Shown one piece after another: positions 1 to 13,106 of a DNA stretch of 64,000 bases. The position numbers and the translations under genes are program-made. Location: the NCBI GenBank assembly GCA_018287875.1, contig JAGVVL010000001.1, positions 8,122,001-8,186,000 of the forward strand. Reading direction: 5' to 3'. The notes below the pieces were generated by a model. It did no database searches, was not told the origin of the DNA, and saw only the letters and a list, made by a program, of their open reading frames with translations. Position 1 is the stretch's first letter; each line of letters starts with the position of its first letter. Source of the DNA: Nigrospora sphaerica. Its lineage: Eukaryota > Ascomycota > Sordariomycetes > Amphisphaeriales > Apiosporaceae.

Positions 1-560
1 AGGGGAAAGGGAGATGTTTTGGTCTGCGGGGCTACTCTGGATGGTCAAGGCAGCAGTGCCGACGGTTTGTCCCCCGCGTTTGGTTTTTCTCTTCTGGTTA
101 CCACATCAAGCCTGGACGGCCGCGTGGCGGGGGCGGTGCTGTTTCCTGCTTTCTCTGTCTGCCCCTCCCTCTTTTTCTTCTGCTTCTTCTTTCTGCGTAT
201 TTCATCGTTGGGAGCCAACCACAAAAAAAGCCACCTAGATCCTAGATTTATACCCCAGGGGGCCACACCGTTCGTGTCCAGAAAAGGGCCCGCGGGCCCG
301 GCAGGAGGCGAGAGAGAGAAGGACAGAGACATGGCGTGTGGTTCCAACAGGACAACGGGGGTGGCACGGGGTGTTCTATATATGTAATGTTTGTATGAGA
401 ACCACGATCGATAGTAGCCCCCCCATGAATCCACGAACATTCAATACAGCCGCATCCTGAGGGCGACGCGGGAGGGGGTATACACACAGGACATGGTGGC
501 ACACAGGGATAGGGGTGGGATGGTGGGTAAAAGCGTGCGAGATGTGGTTGAAAGGGGGGC
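1..560. other. Flank downstream of the GT8 gene, no gene seen
   Basis: Noncoding flank. Short open frames exist on both strands but none has family motifs or paired splice sites. The part next to 561 should hold the 3' UTR of the minus-strand glycosyltransferase. Confidence 0.5.
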
Positions 561-1630
561 TCAGAAGCCATCGGGGGGGATGCCGTTGGCTTTCTCCCAG
601 GCTAGGCGCTCGTTGTTGACCTGCAACCACCAGGCGTGGGTCTCGTCGGTGCCGGTGAACTGGCCGTCGGCACCGATCTCGTCCCAGGGCTTGGGGGCGA
701 GGATGTAGTGGACGTTCTTGACGCAGTCGTCGCGCCAGATGGCGTCGTGCACGCCGGGCCAGCGCATCGTCTTGAGGGCGTTGTAGACGTAGGGCAGGGG
801 CACCCAGCGGCCGCGGAAGAGGTCCGAGAGCAGGGACTGGTCGGCAAAGGCCATGTCGGCGGCGTGGTCCTCCATGTGGGCGACGATGAGGTCGTAGACG
901 GCGCGCGAGGGGTTGACGACCTGGAGGCCGCCGTTCATGAAGCCGAGGGGCCCGACGGCGGGGTCGATGCCCGTCGTCTGAGCGGCCTCGGGGTCGGCGT
1001 GCTGGTGGGTGAAGGCGCAGGCGGCGGGGACCCAGTCGGGCGGATAGTGCGGCTTGCGCAGGGGGTTGCAGACGCAGGCGTGGCCGGCGGCGAAGACGCG
1101 GCGGCTCTCGGCGGGGCGGGCGAGCACGTCGGCCGGGTCGTCGAGGGGCAGCGTCATGAGCTCGTCCATGTTGCGGCGCACGAGCATGTCCGAGTCGAGC
1201 TGGACGACGCGGCGGTACTGGTCGAGGCGGAAGGGCGACAGCTTGCTCCAGCAGTCGTAGAAGCGCGGGTCCGCGCTGTAGTCGCGCCCCCGCGTCGGCA
1301 GCAGGTACTCGACGCGCTGCGCCGCGATGCCGCGCGCCGCCAGCGCCGCCAGGCCCTCGGCCGGGAACGTGTCCGTGTACAGCGCCACCAGCGGGTACGC
1401 GCTCTTCTGCTGCTTGAGCGAGAAGTCGAGCGTCAGCAGCCCCGGCAGGTACGCCGTGTTGGTGATGAGCGTCGTCCAGACTGGAGGACGAGGGGGAAGG
1501 GACGTCCCGTTAGCCTAGGAACACGCCACGGAGAGGGAGCGGGTGTGTGCGTATGTAAGGATGAGGGCGAAGGGAGAAGAAGAGGAGCAATACCCGAGTC
1601 GGACTCGACGGCTTTCTTGCCGTCAGCCAT
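561..1630 (-). CDS. Glycosyltransferase family 8 protein (glycogenin/galactinol synthase-like)
   Basis: Two coding exons on the minus strand, 1630..1594 and 1480..561, give 318 aa. The short first exon encodes MADGKKAVESDS, and the split codon across the intron gives Val before WTTLITNTAYLPGLLTLD, the usual N-terminal beta strand of GT8 enzymes. The metal/UDP-sugar binding DxD is seen as LDSDMLVRRN. Further GT8 landmarks are the FMNGGLQVVNPS segment and a C-terminal KPWDE. GT8 enzymes are retaining transferases that use UDP-sugars. No signal peptide or membrane helix is visible, so a cytosolic enzyme is likely. The acceptor cannot be told from sequence: glycogenin-like self-glucosylation is possible, but the protein is shorter than classical glycogenin. 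The intron of about 113 nt uses a GTATTG donor, which is slightly weak. Confidence 0.88.
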
Positions 1631-2512
1631 GGCGATGAATTTCGGTGGAGTGGTGCGTACACGCTTGTGCTTACGGGAGTATGTGAGCACCCAATGTATG
1701 AGGGAGAAGAAAGAGAGAGTGCGTGTGAGTGTGTGGTGATCGAGAGGCGTCTAATGGTTCTGTCCGTGTAATGACGACGACGATGATGCCGCCGCTGCGA
1801 CAACCGCTATACCACCGAACGCGATACCCAAGTCGGTCGCGGCGGCGCCGGCACTATTAACTCCCCGTAGTCCGAGTTAAGGAAGTCACAGCCCCGACAA
1901 AGTGGAGATGGTTTTTTCCTCGCGATACCGACACCGCGGAGCTCTTTCCGTCGTGAGAGGGAGGGGCAGGTAAGGGACGAAAATACAAGGCCGAGTTCCC
2001 GGGGTCGTCTCGAACAAAGTTTACTCTAGTTTGCAAGTGCCCACTATGGAACAAACTGGATGTGGGCGAGCGAGGCGAGGAGGGGAAATGGCTCGCTACA
2101 CCATAAACCTCCATTGCACTAGTGGTGAGGCAGTTCTTTTTGTCCCCTTCTTGGCGAGCTTGGTAGGCACAAATACTCTGCTAAGATGTAGGAGGTAGGT
2201 ACCTAGGTAGGTAAGTATGTATGTAAGCAAGCACATCATACGTACTCCTTTAGTAGCCATCTAGCTAAGACGCCCCGCGACCCCTCCAAACCCGATTAGC
2301 AAGGTTCCAGTGCCGCATGTCGCGGTCCGTCCACCGAGACGGCACCGACCCAGTTACGGTCTCTCTTTTCCCAGGGCTGCTTGCACTGGATGATACTTGG
2401 TACCTAGTACGAATGTAGGCCATCCGACATCAACACACTTTCACACACCCACACACCCACACGCGGGCTTCCCCTCCTCCCCCCCCGTGGTTCCCGTTCC
2501 GATGGTTTTCTC
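1631..2512. other. Intergenic: promoter of the GT8 gene and 3' side of the SDR gene
   Basis: Noncoding between two minus-strand genes. It includes a GGTA/CCTA-rich microsatellite-like patch (separate entry) and CA-rich sequence near 2430-2465. No credible coding frame seen. Confidence 0.5.
2191..2228. repeat. TAGGTA/TACCTA motif cluster
   Basis: Overlapping TAGGTA, TACCTA and GTATGTAAG words in tandem. The same words recur in other intergenic regions of this window (about 12246, 12364, 36846, 37531, 46243 and 49020). Confidence 0.6.
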
Positions 2513-3667
2513 TCATTTGAGCCCGCCGCTGAGCAGGATGCTCTGGCCCGTCAGGTAGCCCGTCTTGCACATCATGACGACGACGTTGGCACACTCCTGC
2601 GGTGTGCCGAGGCGGCCGACGGGGATGTTCTTGACGTCGCCGGCGGTGCCCTCGACGAACTTGTCGTCGGGGATCATGCCCGTGGCCCCGATCATGGCCG
2701 GCGCCACGTCGTTGACCGTGATGCCGAAACCCGCCTGCTTGGCCGCCAGGTTCTTCATCATGCCCGTGAGGCCGGCTTTGGATGCCGCATCTGCGTGGTA
2801 GATTCAACCCCCGGGGGAAGAAGGGATCAGCTCAGTCCGGTCCGGTCCGACCCAGCCCGTTCCTTTTCCGGGGGGGGGGTCTGCCTGTCCAAGTGGGCAG
2901 ATGGAGAGGGGGAGACAGAGAGAAGGGAGTACGGGAGAGGGGAGGAGGGGGGGAAGAAGAGGTGAAGGAGAGGGGGGAGGGAGAGGGAGAGAGAAGATGG
3001 AAATACGCACAATGACAACCGTTAATGCCGCCCCCGATGGCGGCGATGCTCGAGACGAAGACGATGCGGCCCCAGCGGCGCTGCTGCATGTGGGGGAGGC
3101 TGCGCTGGGCGAGGACGAACGAGGCGCGGAGGTTGACTTGGAGCGTGTGCTCAAACTCGTCGAGCGGGATGTCGAGGATGTCGGGGATGCGCCGCCCGTG
3201 CCCGGCGTTGGACACGAGCACGTCGGGCCCGGCCTGCCCATGTTCCCGCGCCACCTCGCCGAAGAGCCGTTCCAGATCCGCCACCGACCCCGTGTCCACC
3301 ACGTGCACCGAGATCCGCCGCGCCGTCACCGCCTTTTCCTCCGCGAGCAGCTCCGCCGCGAGCCCGTCTACAGCCGCCCGGTTCCGGAAGCACGTCAGCG
3401 CCAGCGACGCCCCCTCGGCCCACAGCGCCCGCGCGCACGCCGCTCCGATCCTGTGTGGTTTCCCCTCAGACGTCAGCCTGTTTTCTTCCGCCGCCTCCCC
3501 CCCCCTCTTTCTCTCTCTCTCTCTCTGTCTCTTTCTCACTCCTCCCGTCTCTTTACCCCTTCTCTACCCCACTCTCCCTCCCCCTTCCTCTCTCGTTCGA
3601 CATACCCTCCCGAAGCGCCCGTAATGAGGGCAAGCCGGCCCTTGATCTCGTTATCCACTTTGGCCAT
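2513..3667 (-). CDS. Short-chain dehydrogenase/reductase (3-oxoacyl-ACP reductase-like)
   Basis: Three minus-strand exons, 3667..3606, 3450..3011 and 2790..2513, give 259 aa, a normal length for a classical SDR. The Rossmann motif TGASGGIG is assembled across intron 1 (donor GTATGT). The NAG motif is present as LVSNAGHG, the catalytic Ser as FVSSIAAIGG, and the catalytic YxxxK as CHYAASKAG. The Tyr codon is split by intron 2. A donor at GTGCGT restores Tyr, whereas the upstream GT would give Asp, so the GTGCGT donor was chosen. The C-terminus ends LTGQSILLSGGLK, typical of FabG-like enzymes. It should be an NAD(P)(H)-dependent oxidoreductase; the substrate is unknown. There is no targeting signal. 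Both introns are unusually long for the region (155 and 220 nt) and contain CT- or GA-rich microsatellite sequence. Confidence 0.9.
3497..3540. repeat. CT microsatellite inside SDR intron 1
   Basis: Run of CT dinucleotides with minor interruptions on the plus strand. It lies wholly inside the first intron of the SDR gene, so on the sense strand it is GA-rich. Confidence 0.8.
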
Positions 3668-4582
3668 CTTGAACTGTGCAACAGTAGCGTCTTTGTGTGC
3701 GGCGGACGGTGGCGGTAATGGGGGGTGGGAAAGCTGTCGAGGTGAGAGAAGTGTGGACGAGGACTTACAGGACAACACATTTATCTCGGGTGGAGGCGAC
3801 CCGAGGCGGGGAAATGTGTACTAACTTCCATCCTATGCTATACCGAGCTGCTGCATGGATCCCCCAACTTTTAACCTTTTCGCTCGGCAATGCAAACCAG
3901 CATGTAGTTAGCAGCTAACTTCACAAGCCGAATCCATACTGGAAAGTAACGCTCCTTTCGAACCTGCCTCGTACTCCTACCAGCATTTCCCCTGGCACAG
4001 ACATATACGCCTTTCTGTTGCTCACTTGCACCCTCGTTTGTTTATCAGCGACGCATGTATGCAAGTACATGAATGAATGCACGCCTACACCACGCCGTGA
4101 CGCACCCTGGACACTCACTCATTCCAATAAGACAAGCGAGCATATTTGATGTAGAACTTCGTCACGACCAATTGCAAACCCCCTCGCAACACTTGGCTGT
4201 GCATGTACATGGATGCATGTGTATCCGGTTACTATGTTCCTGAAAATCCACCACAGAGGCCATCTGCACCGAAAAAGACCGGCGGATAAAAATAAAAAGA
4301 AGAGAGAAAAAGAAGAAGAAAAAAACAAAACGAAAAAACAAAGTCCAATCTCGGATGTGGTATCTATCAAGCATGTGTGACCCGCTGCCTACCTGCCTTT
4401 CCCTGTTTCGCCGTCTATGATGCATTCTTTCTTCATGTGCTTATCGTGGAACTCATCAAAGGGGAAAACCTGTAAGAGAGCTGACACGCCTTGACCATCC
4501 CATATCCAGGTTACCAGGGAGAACGCCATGCCTGCCCACGCACGAATCCGTCCACGCATTCTGTGGATGTGCGCTGACCCAT
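3668..4582. other. Intergenic: SDR promoter and ATG2 3' UTR
   Basis: No gene seen. A strongly A-rich tract at about 4287-4342 (sense T-rich for the minus-strand genes) lies downstream of the ATG2 stop. The apparent open frame running to 4389 is read-through of the last ATG2 intron. Confidence 0.5.
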
Positions 4583-7500
4583 CTAGTGCTTCTTGTATTT
4601 CTGTACCCATCACACACGTTAGCCACCGTCCAAGGAAAGACCCGGCGGGGGCAGCGCCGCGCCGTAGAACTCCCGGGTATGCACTCACCTCATCGATACG
4701 TCTTCTGTTGTGCGGGTCGAGGGAGTTAGTAGCTCCCAGCAACGTCTGTCCGATGGCCTTGCTCGAGCCGATCAGGGGCCGGAAGATGATGGTGGGCGCG
4801 CGCTTCAACACCGCCTTGGCCACCCCTTGCGCGTTCTGGCTCTCCATGACCTCGCCTGGCACCGCAATGATGGCGTCGCGCGCCACGTTCAGGTCCCGCG
4901 CCAGGCTCGAGTACGCCCCGCGAAGACCCTGCATGACCCCCGTCGGCTGCTCGGCGTAGAGACTGATGTGCTTCGTCTCCTCCGTGTCAAAGTCGTCATC
5001 CTCCCAGTTGCCCTCCCGCGCCTCGGTCTGCTTGCCCAGCATGCCCTCGGCCCCCTGCAGCACGTACTGCGTCCCGACCGCCACCTTCGCCCCCAGCTTG
5101 ACGATTTCGGTTCCTGTCGTCTTGGCGAAGGCGGCCGCGCCCTTGCCGATGCTGCGCACAATCCTGCCGTCCTTCTTGTACTCCTTGATCGGGATTTCCA
5201 CCAGTTCTTTGAACCCGCTGCCCACGTTCACCAACGACCGGACTGGCGCAAGGCCCGCGAGGATGCCCGGCAGCTGGTTGCGTTTGATGTCGGGCATCCA
5301 TATGTCATTGAGCATCTGCCCGAGCCGGTCAAACCCGGAGACGCCGTAGACAATCGTGTGCCGCATCACCATCCGCGCCTCGTCGAGCACCAGGAAGTTC
5401 ATGAACTCGGTGGTGTGGCCCGACCGGAGTCCGGCATAGTCGACACGCTTGGGCTTGAAGTCAAGTTTCACAGGGATCGAGCTGATTTCGGCCCGCTGCA
5501 CAAACGGGACGTCGGCCGGCGACGCGTGCGTTGGCACCGAAGCGTCTTTGAACTCGAAGAAGCGTGTAATGAAGTCTAGCGCGTCCTGGTCGACGTGCAG
5601 TCGTAGTGGGAGCAACGATACCTTGATCACAAACTCCGACGCCGCTAGTTCGGCCAACGGCTTGACGGTGAGGATCTCGAGGTGAGCCATGCTCGTCCCC
5701 ATCTCGCGCTCTCCTGCATCCTGGTCGTACGTGGCAAACTTCTTCCACGTCGAAGTCGGCACGTGGTCGAAGACGTCCAGGTCCTTGATGCGAACATCTA
5801 CCGAGCTCTTGGTCTCCCCCGAGCCTTCCGGGAACGCGACGAAATCGACGTCTATCCCCTTCAGCTCGAACGTGATCTTGTGTCGCTTGCTGCGATTCAG
5901 TCTCAGCCGTTTCCTCGTGCGCGTGCTGCCTACACGGCTCGGCGTCGCTGTCAGGGCCGTCGTTGCTATCGACTCCGTCTCTGTCGCGTTATCGTTGAGC
6001 TGCTGATTAATAGTCTGGGCAAGCTCTCGCGGGTCGCGGTTCGCCGGCACGCCAATATAGATCGAATTGAAGAGAAAGTCGCCGATGACGGTCTCTTCCT
6101 CTTCAATCATGGCCTCCATGTCCGCCGTCACACGGGGATTGTCCGAGCGTGACCGACGCTCGAATGCCTTGGCTTCCACGTCCTCAACAGCTTGTGTGAT
6201 GACTTGTCGCGTACGGTCCCAATCGTAGCCATCAAAAAGGTTCCAGATGAAATTGACCCCTCGTACACGAGCGGCAACGGGGCTCCTTCGGATCTGAGCG
6301 TTCTTGCTCTCGTCGTAGGCGTTCTTAGCCGAGTTCCACCTATGTGCCGTACCTTGGACTGCGGACCCAGTACCAAAATAATTGTCGTGTATGACCAGAT
6401 CGTCGTCGTCGATCAACGACGGTTGGCTATTGAAGTTGGTGAGCAGCACCCCGTCGCTGGTATCCTGGGCCATCGTTCGCTCCGACATGAACGATGCAGC
6501 CGCCGCCGCATGCTCGTCATCGTCGCCGCCCCCCAGTCCGCCGTCATAATACTGCGAATTAACATCAAGGGGACTTGACTGGCTGGACGTTTGGGACTCA
6601 AATCCCTCCAGATCAACCCCTCCCAGTTCCTGGGCTAGACCGAAATCATCATCGAAGTCGTAAGCCCCCTCGGCCTTGCCAAATGCATCCGCGGAAATCG
6701 AAGCCAGCAAGTCCTGTACGGGAACCACCTCGGTTCGGTATTTCGTTTCCTTACTTGGCGGAGTGGGAGGATGGAGGGCGTTGGCGAGAGCGATCATGGT
6801 CTGCGTCGAATCGGCGCATGTCTCCAAGACCAGGAGTTCATCCCTCAATTCGACATCAATGAATTTCGATCCGTCGGCCTGATTAGAGCCAACTAGGACC
6901 GTGGCTTGGGCCGCCGAGATGTAGCAGATATCAACATAGCCGCGGGAGCACAGGTCGAGCACCTGCTGTGTGGACGCATTGGACGTCCGGCGCCGCGAGC
7001 TTGAGGAGCCGTCATCCAACGATGATACTTCGTCGATCAGGAGAAGCGAAGCTTTGTTTAGGTGCACCACAGCTTTGGCATCGTCGCCGTTAGAGAGTGC
7101 AACTTGAAGCTGCGCATCCGTCAGTGCGACTACCAGCTTGGATGACAAACCAAGGGGGTTGAGTCCCACTAAACAGTCTCGCATCACCAGGTCGACCTTG
7201 GTTGGTTTCCCAGCGTTTGCCTTGCCTTTTCTCGTCTCTCCAGGTGATGCTTTCCCTGTGATGGCCGTGTGCGCTTGCGCGCCAAGATTGGCGACCGAGG
7301 CAGACAACTGGGCCTCAAAGTCCTGGGGCGTTGCATCTTCTGCGAGATCGAGAACGTCCATTATGGTGGGAACACGGTATTCGACCTTGACGTAGCGCAT
7401 GCGAAGTTTGATGACGGGCTCCATTGCATCGGGTATCATTCGCATGGTAAGTACCGGCCCCCGGTTGGTGCTGACAGGCGCCGATTCCGCCAATCCGATC

Positions 7501-10500
7501 AGTTCCTCAGTACCGTTACGCCGGACAGACATCGAATTGACACCCAGAGCCACCAGCGAGGGAAGAGTTATGTGGCCAACTTCCAGATCCGTCAGTGAGG
7601 TCTGAACGCTCCCAAAACGTTTGTTCACGTCAAGCGCCAGGCCAAATCTGCGAATCGCCACCAACGACAGGATACCGGGCCTGTCGTCTTCCGGGAGGTA
7701 TTTGGCCACTGTTCCGAGGCGCGCAATCTCTTCGCCCAGAGCAGGGAGGCATTGCAGTTGCTCCAGGTGGCTCATCTTGACATCGACCTCTTCAAAGTTC
7801 AGTCGTAGCACGGCCCCTTTCCGGCGTTGTCTGAGAAGCGTATCGACCATGATTTCGTCGTCTTTCTCGTCAAATTTGTACTTGGACGGAGTAATGAGCT
7901 CGAGAAGGCGCTCGAGGTCGCTATCCTTGGGCGACGGCAGAAATTCGAGACGGGTGTTTGTGACCTCGGCCTGAATGGGTGGGTCTGCCATAGATCTCCT
8001 GAAGATTGGACCGGCCAGCTGAATCCTGGTAATGCCAACCCCGATGCCTCCTTCGCGTGCGACCAGCTTGACCGCACTCGTGTCAACAGAGACACTGCAC
8101 TCTTTTCCTACCAAATCCAGATGACAACCGCCGAGTCTCAAGTTTACTTTGTTCTCCGACGTCACTGACTTGTCATCTGCTCGGATAGGTGCGTCGAAGC
8201 GAACACCGCGGGGCTTCTTCACGGCGCGCGTTGGGCTTCTGGACGCCGGCGAGTTGTTGGACGTCACGGACGAGCCCATGTTCAGAAAGCTGCTGAGTCC
8301 CCCAAACCAGCTGAAGGTCTCATCCAACCTCTGCAGGTCCAACTTCAGATGAAGAGGCAATGTTTTTACTTCGCATCTTGTAGATTCACCAGATTGTATG
8401 ACTTTCAGTGAGACGTCAGCGCCAGATGATGGAAACGCGTCCCGAATGGAAGCCCGCATCTGCAGCCGGGAATCAAACGAGATGATATCATCGTTGGCGT
8501 AGCCGAATCGGAACTTTTGCAACCTGACCGACGTTTCGGTCGCTGACTCGGTTTTGGTGAGGTTTATACTCAGACCCTGAAGAGTGGTCGTTAGAAGAGC
8601 TTCGGCTCCAAACGTGGCGGTACCCGGATTGAATATTCGCTCGGGGGTGTCGGCTACTCCAACCAGTGTCTCCAGGAACTGGATTGAAACCTGCCGCGCC
8701 AGTAACTTCATCTGAGGAGTAGATGAAGGCTTGTCCTTGGTGGTGTCGGGCATAGACTTTGTCTGGTCGTCTGGTCCCTTCAGCAAAGAAAACAAGCGAG
8801 AGGCAACCATGGCCACAAGGTAGCCAATAGAGGCGTCGAACCGGATCTCCAGAGGATCGAGTTCGATTTCAATGGAATCATCCGGTATGCTGGTAGGCAC
8901 CGAGGGTAAGGAAGGTTGAGCTTGCGGAGTTGGCGACCCCTCTGACCGCATCCCTTCGTATACTGAGAAGGCCCCAGGCAGGTTAGGGGCCATGGACCCA
9001 TCTAACCGCGCGGACGAGGGGGAATCCGTAGTCTCCGGGTTCGTGGGCAGGGATATATGTTTATGGGTGGATGGGATGTAGATGGAGATACAGTCCAGCG
9101 ACAGTATTTCTTTGACCAATCGGGTTGGACCCCGAGGCGTGGCAATCCCATCTGCGAATGGCTCCTCTGGATAAGATGGCGGGTCGCTCGGCAGGGCAGG
9201 CGGGCTTTCGTGGTGCGCCGCCGTGCTGGATGTTTGGCCAGGCAGCGACGCACCACTGTTATCGATGTCCCGCGGGTTCGCAAAGGCGTCCCGATCGCCG
9301 GCCGGAGAATCAGGTGTATTTTCGGTATTGGCCTTGTCCCTGGTAAGTCTCGGCGAGCCGCCGGAACTCGACGGTTCCGAATCCCACGATCCCGGCATTG
9401 GCTGGGCAGTACGAGAAAATGCACTCATGTACATACTCTCGGCTTCCTCGTGGCTAAACAGATGAGACTTGGCCAGATCTTCCTCAGGTTCAGAACTAGA
9501 TGCAGGGCTGTCAGCCGCTGAATAGGATGGCCCGGCTGGTGATGGGCGTGGCAGAGGATCATCATGACCCCATCGATCAAGCTGGTCGAGTGTAGGCTCA
9601 GAACGTGCGTCGCGTTCGAACGAGGACCAGGCGTCAGGGGCGGTGGCCAAGGTTGACTGGGCAGGGCGGAAAGCGGGTTCTACTGGGCTATCACGAGGAG
9701 CTAATGCCCGTGGCGTAGACGGGTTTGACTTCACGATTTCGTCTTCGGGTTCGTCATTAGAGCTCCCTAGTTCGTACGGGATGTTGAAAGCGTCTTCACT
9801 GTCCATCAGGGGCTGGTACTGGCTCTGCGACAGATCATCCGAGCAGGCCAAGGGAAGGTCGTGAATGCTTTCGCTCATCGAGGTGGAGCCCCGGGATGGC
9901 GGCTTTCGCTCCGTCATCACGGGGGAGGTGGTTCGGACTGAAGACGGCATAGACGGGGTTCGCGCCAGGGTTGAGAAGACGTTGGCCTCGGAGATCAACG
10001 CGGCCCGCACCTTGTTGAGGGCGATGCGCCTCTTTCCTTCCTTGAGAACAGGGGCGGAGCCGTCCGCGACTTCCCCCGTTGGAGCTTGCGCCGTCACACC
10101 CTCTACCTTGATATCATCAATGGCGAGCTGGAACGTTACCAACTCAGGTGTCGTCGAGTGCAACTCGACAGGCACGGCGATGTCCAGCTGGAAAGCGACG
10201 CCCGTGATAGAGACCTGTATCCTATCCACAATACCTTGAATGAAGTCGGCCAGGAAGACAGGCACAGAGAGCGGCTGTCCCGTGCCCATAGGAAGGTCTT
10301 CATCACTGCCTTCCTCGCTGGTGCTCGCTATAGAGGCGGCCAGGTCTTGTGTCTCGGCGGCGAGGTCAGCCTGGAGTTTGGCCTTGTCTATTTGCGGTTC
10401 GGTTTCGAGGAATGACTGTGCCAGATGCATAGGGTCTGGTAGGATCTCGTTCGCATCGTCGGTCGTAGTGGTGCGCCCACGCCGGCTTGACGGACGCTTT

Positions 10501-10902
10501 GCGTCGTCCTCCGAAGCCACCTTGAGCTGTATCTGCACGCCATCGACCTCGATCTTGATAGAGGAGGAGTAGATGGTCGAGGGGACGGTGAGGCGCAAAC
10601 GCAGCACTTTCGCTTTCTGGAGTTCGAACGATGGTGGGAGTTGCAGGTACTCTGCCAGTTTCTGTGTGGCCCCCAAGGGGGCCGTGTTAGTGCATCGCGG
10701 GGAGTACGGGGTAAGAAGGTATTCGTACCTGCAACTTGATACCGACGTCCTGGAAAGTGAAGGTGTTGTTCTTGCCCCATTCGAGATCCAGCTTGTCCAC
10801 GTCCAGAGCATCCGTATCGAGCAGTTCAACGCGTGATAGCGCATATCGCAGCAGCCGCTTGGACATATTGCTGCTCCCGAAGGAGCGAAAGATGGAAGCC
10901 AT
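4583..10902 (-). CDS. ATG2: Autophagy-related protein 2 (ATG2), bulk lipid-transfer protein
   Basis: Three minus-strand exons, 10902..10729, 10661..4689 and 4600..4583, give 2054 aa, close to other fungal Atg2 proteins. The N-terminus (FRSFGSSNMSKRLLRYALSRVE) is a chorein-like end. The C-terminal Atg2 signature region (NVGSGFKELVEIPIKEYKKD, followed by GKGAAAFAKTTGTE) is near residues 1840-1900. The middle holds long Ser/Pro/acidic low-complexity stretches. The last exon has only 18 nt and gives the ending IDEKYKKH after the conserved NSLDPHNRRR. Without that splice the frame would run on for 99 unrelated residues. Atg2 forms a rod that tethers ER exit sites to the phagophore edge and moves phospholipids with Atg18 and Atg9. 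Nothing looks damaged. Confidence 0.96.
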
Positions 10903-12928
10903 CCCGTTCGGGGGGGAGGGGACGGCGGCGGCGCGCGCGCGCACTCAAGAAAGAGGAGAGGGAGGCGATGAAGAAAGCGTTTCAGGCCTCGATGGAAAGA
11001 GAACCAGGCGGAGAAGGCTCACCGACACGAAGGAAGGCTGCTTTCACGATGTCGAGTTCCCCGTTGGGTTGATGCGGGGCGGCGGCTCATCGTTGGTTGA
11101 CTTAGGCTACTACGTACACACTAGGCGCAGGCCGTGGGAGACAAGGTGGCGAGGGTCCCGACAGGAAAACCAGTGAGCATCGCACGGTGATGGAGGGGTG
11201 CAGTTGTAGGGAGCGGGCAAGGTATGTAACGGTGGTAGATGGGATGTAAAGGTATGTGGACGGACGGAGAGGAGAGGGAGCGCCTCGAGATGGGATGGGG
11301 ACCACGCGGTGCCGACTATTGGTACGCAGGCGACTCCCTGTGACGAAATGGAGGTTTCGGGGGGAGGGTATTCAGCGGAGCGCTCAGGGCAGTTGGGCGC
11401 TGGTGCTGCTAGGTACTTAGGTCGCCAGTCACTGGGGAGGTGTCAGGTGAAAGCAGGTGGGAGGGAGAAGTGGAAGTTAGTTACCCAGCCCAGAAAATAT
11501 GCGCACGTCTCTGAGATGGGGGATGTCTGGAGGGGTCGTCGTTGAGGTAGCGAGAGCGCATAAGTACCCCTCCTCACTGCTGTGGCGCTTGCCTGCCTAC
11601 TGGTGACGCTGGCAGCGAGAGCTCCCTATGACTCCCGAGGCGCGAGATATCAGTAGCGATCGATCCGCGCATGTGCGCCAATATTTGCTATCTCTCACCT
11701 TCTCACCCTCCCTCTCCCTCTTGCTCTCTCCATCTAAACGCCAAGGGTACTGGAGGGGTGTGGTCGGTCGGCTGAGTCCAGGCAAGCGTGCATGTGTGCC
11801 TGCGCGTGCCCACCCGCGGCTTGTCGTAAAAGCCGGGGTGGCCCTGTTAGGACCCAGCCGGGCGAGCCAGGGTTGGGCGATGCGCTATCGCATGCTCAGA
11901 TGTCAAGTGACTGTCCCCCAGTTATCGATAGTGCCGTGCGTCGCCTCGGGCTTGCTGATCTCATGATTGCCTGACCCCGAACGCTACGCGGAAAGAGACA
12001 CAACGTTGGTTTGAGAACTCTGAATCATAACCCCTACGTAATGGGAGGTTGGTGTTGTAAGCCATTTCCCCTGACAACCCATGACAGGAAACCGCATACA
12101 AGGGGGCCAGCGACCGCTTCCCCCCCACTCACGGCGTCAAGCGGCCTGCGTGAAAACAGTATGACTTACTTGAGTACATGCATACTTATACTTGCATGTA
12201 TCTGAACTACTTTATTTTATGTCCGCGCCACCTACACTGTCCCTGTAGGTACCTACTAGGGAAAGCGTCTTGGTTGCCGTGAAAAGTGTCCTGCAGTCTT
12301 TAAGTTTCTTCGGGGCTTACTTGCCTGCATTTCCTTCGCCGTATTAACCCCTCTGCCTTACAACTTACCTACCTACTAGCTTCATTCTCCTTCCTCGTTC
12401 TAGGGGAAGCGCCTACAGTATTTTCCTCTTTCCTTGTTACTTGTTAAGGCTGCCTGCAGCAATACCTTTATCGCGCCCTCTGCTAGTCTCGGCCCGCGTC
12501 CGATGGCTTGTGTTACCCCTGTATCTGCTGGTAGTGATTTGTCTGTTTCCTGCTCTTAGGTACATACCTACCTGCCATTTTATCCTCCTTAGAATTTGCA
12601 CTTGACCCTCCACCTAAACCCTTGCCTGCCATCGCACGGCTTGCCTAAGTACCTGACACCGCTTATACCGCCTTGTTGTCGTCCGAATCTGGTGCCTCCA
12701 CCTTCGGTCATGACTCCTTCTGATCTTAGATCACAGCCACCACGTGCAAACAGGCGAGCGAGTCATTGCTTGCATGCTGGAGAAGGCATAGATGGAGAGC
12801 TATGGTGGCATCTACTTGCCCGCTTCCTAAAACAAGTTTCCATTGGCACAAATGAATCGCGCTTGTACAAATATCGTTACCATCTCACGCGTCTCTACGA
12901 CGCCGGAACAACACCATTCCCTACCTCG
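10903..12928. other. Intergenic: ATG2 promoter and downstream side of amine oxidase gene
   Basis: About 2 kb without a convincing gene. It contains CT-rich sequence at about 11697-11735 and TACCTA-type motifs at 12246-12257 and 12364-12377. Small open frames lack motifs. Confidence 0.5.
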
Positions 12929-13067
12929 TCATACGGCCCTTCCATACGCTTCGGCGATTCTTCGCCCGACCGACTCACCACTCCCTTCACCGGCAAAAGT
13001 TAGTAATCTTCCGAAAAACGTAGTCGTAGAGCATGTTTCGAAGAGGCTTTGGCCCGAAAAGTCGTGC

Positions 13068-13106
<39 letters not shown>

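Noticed and set aside
636..1739. 367-residue plus-strand open frame
   Set aside because: Antisense of the GT8 gene, rich in Val/Gly/Arg as expected of a GC-rich shadow frame.
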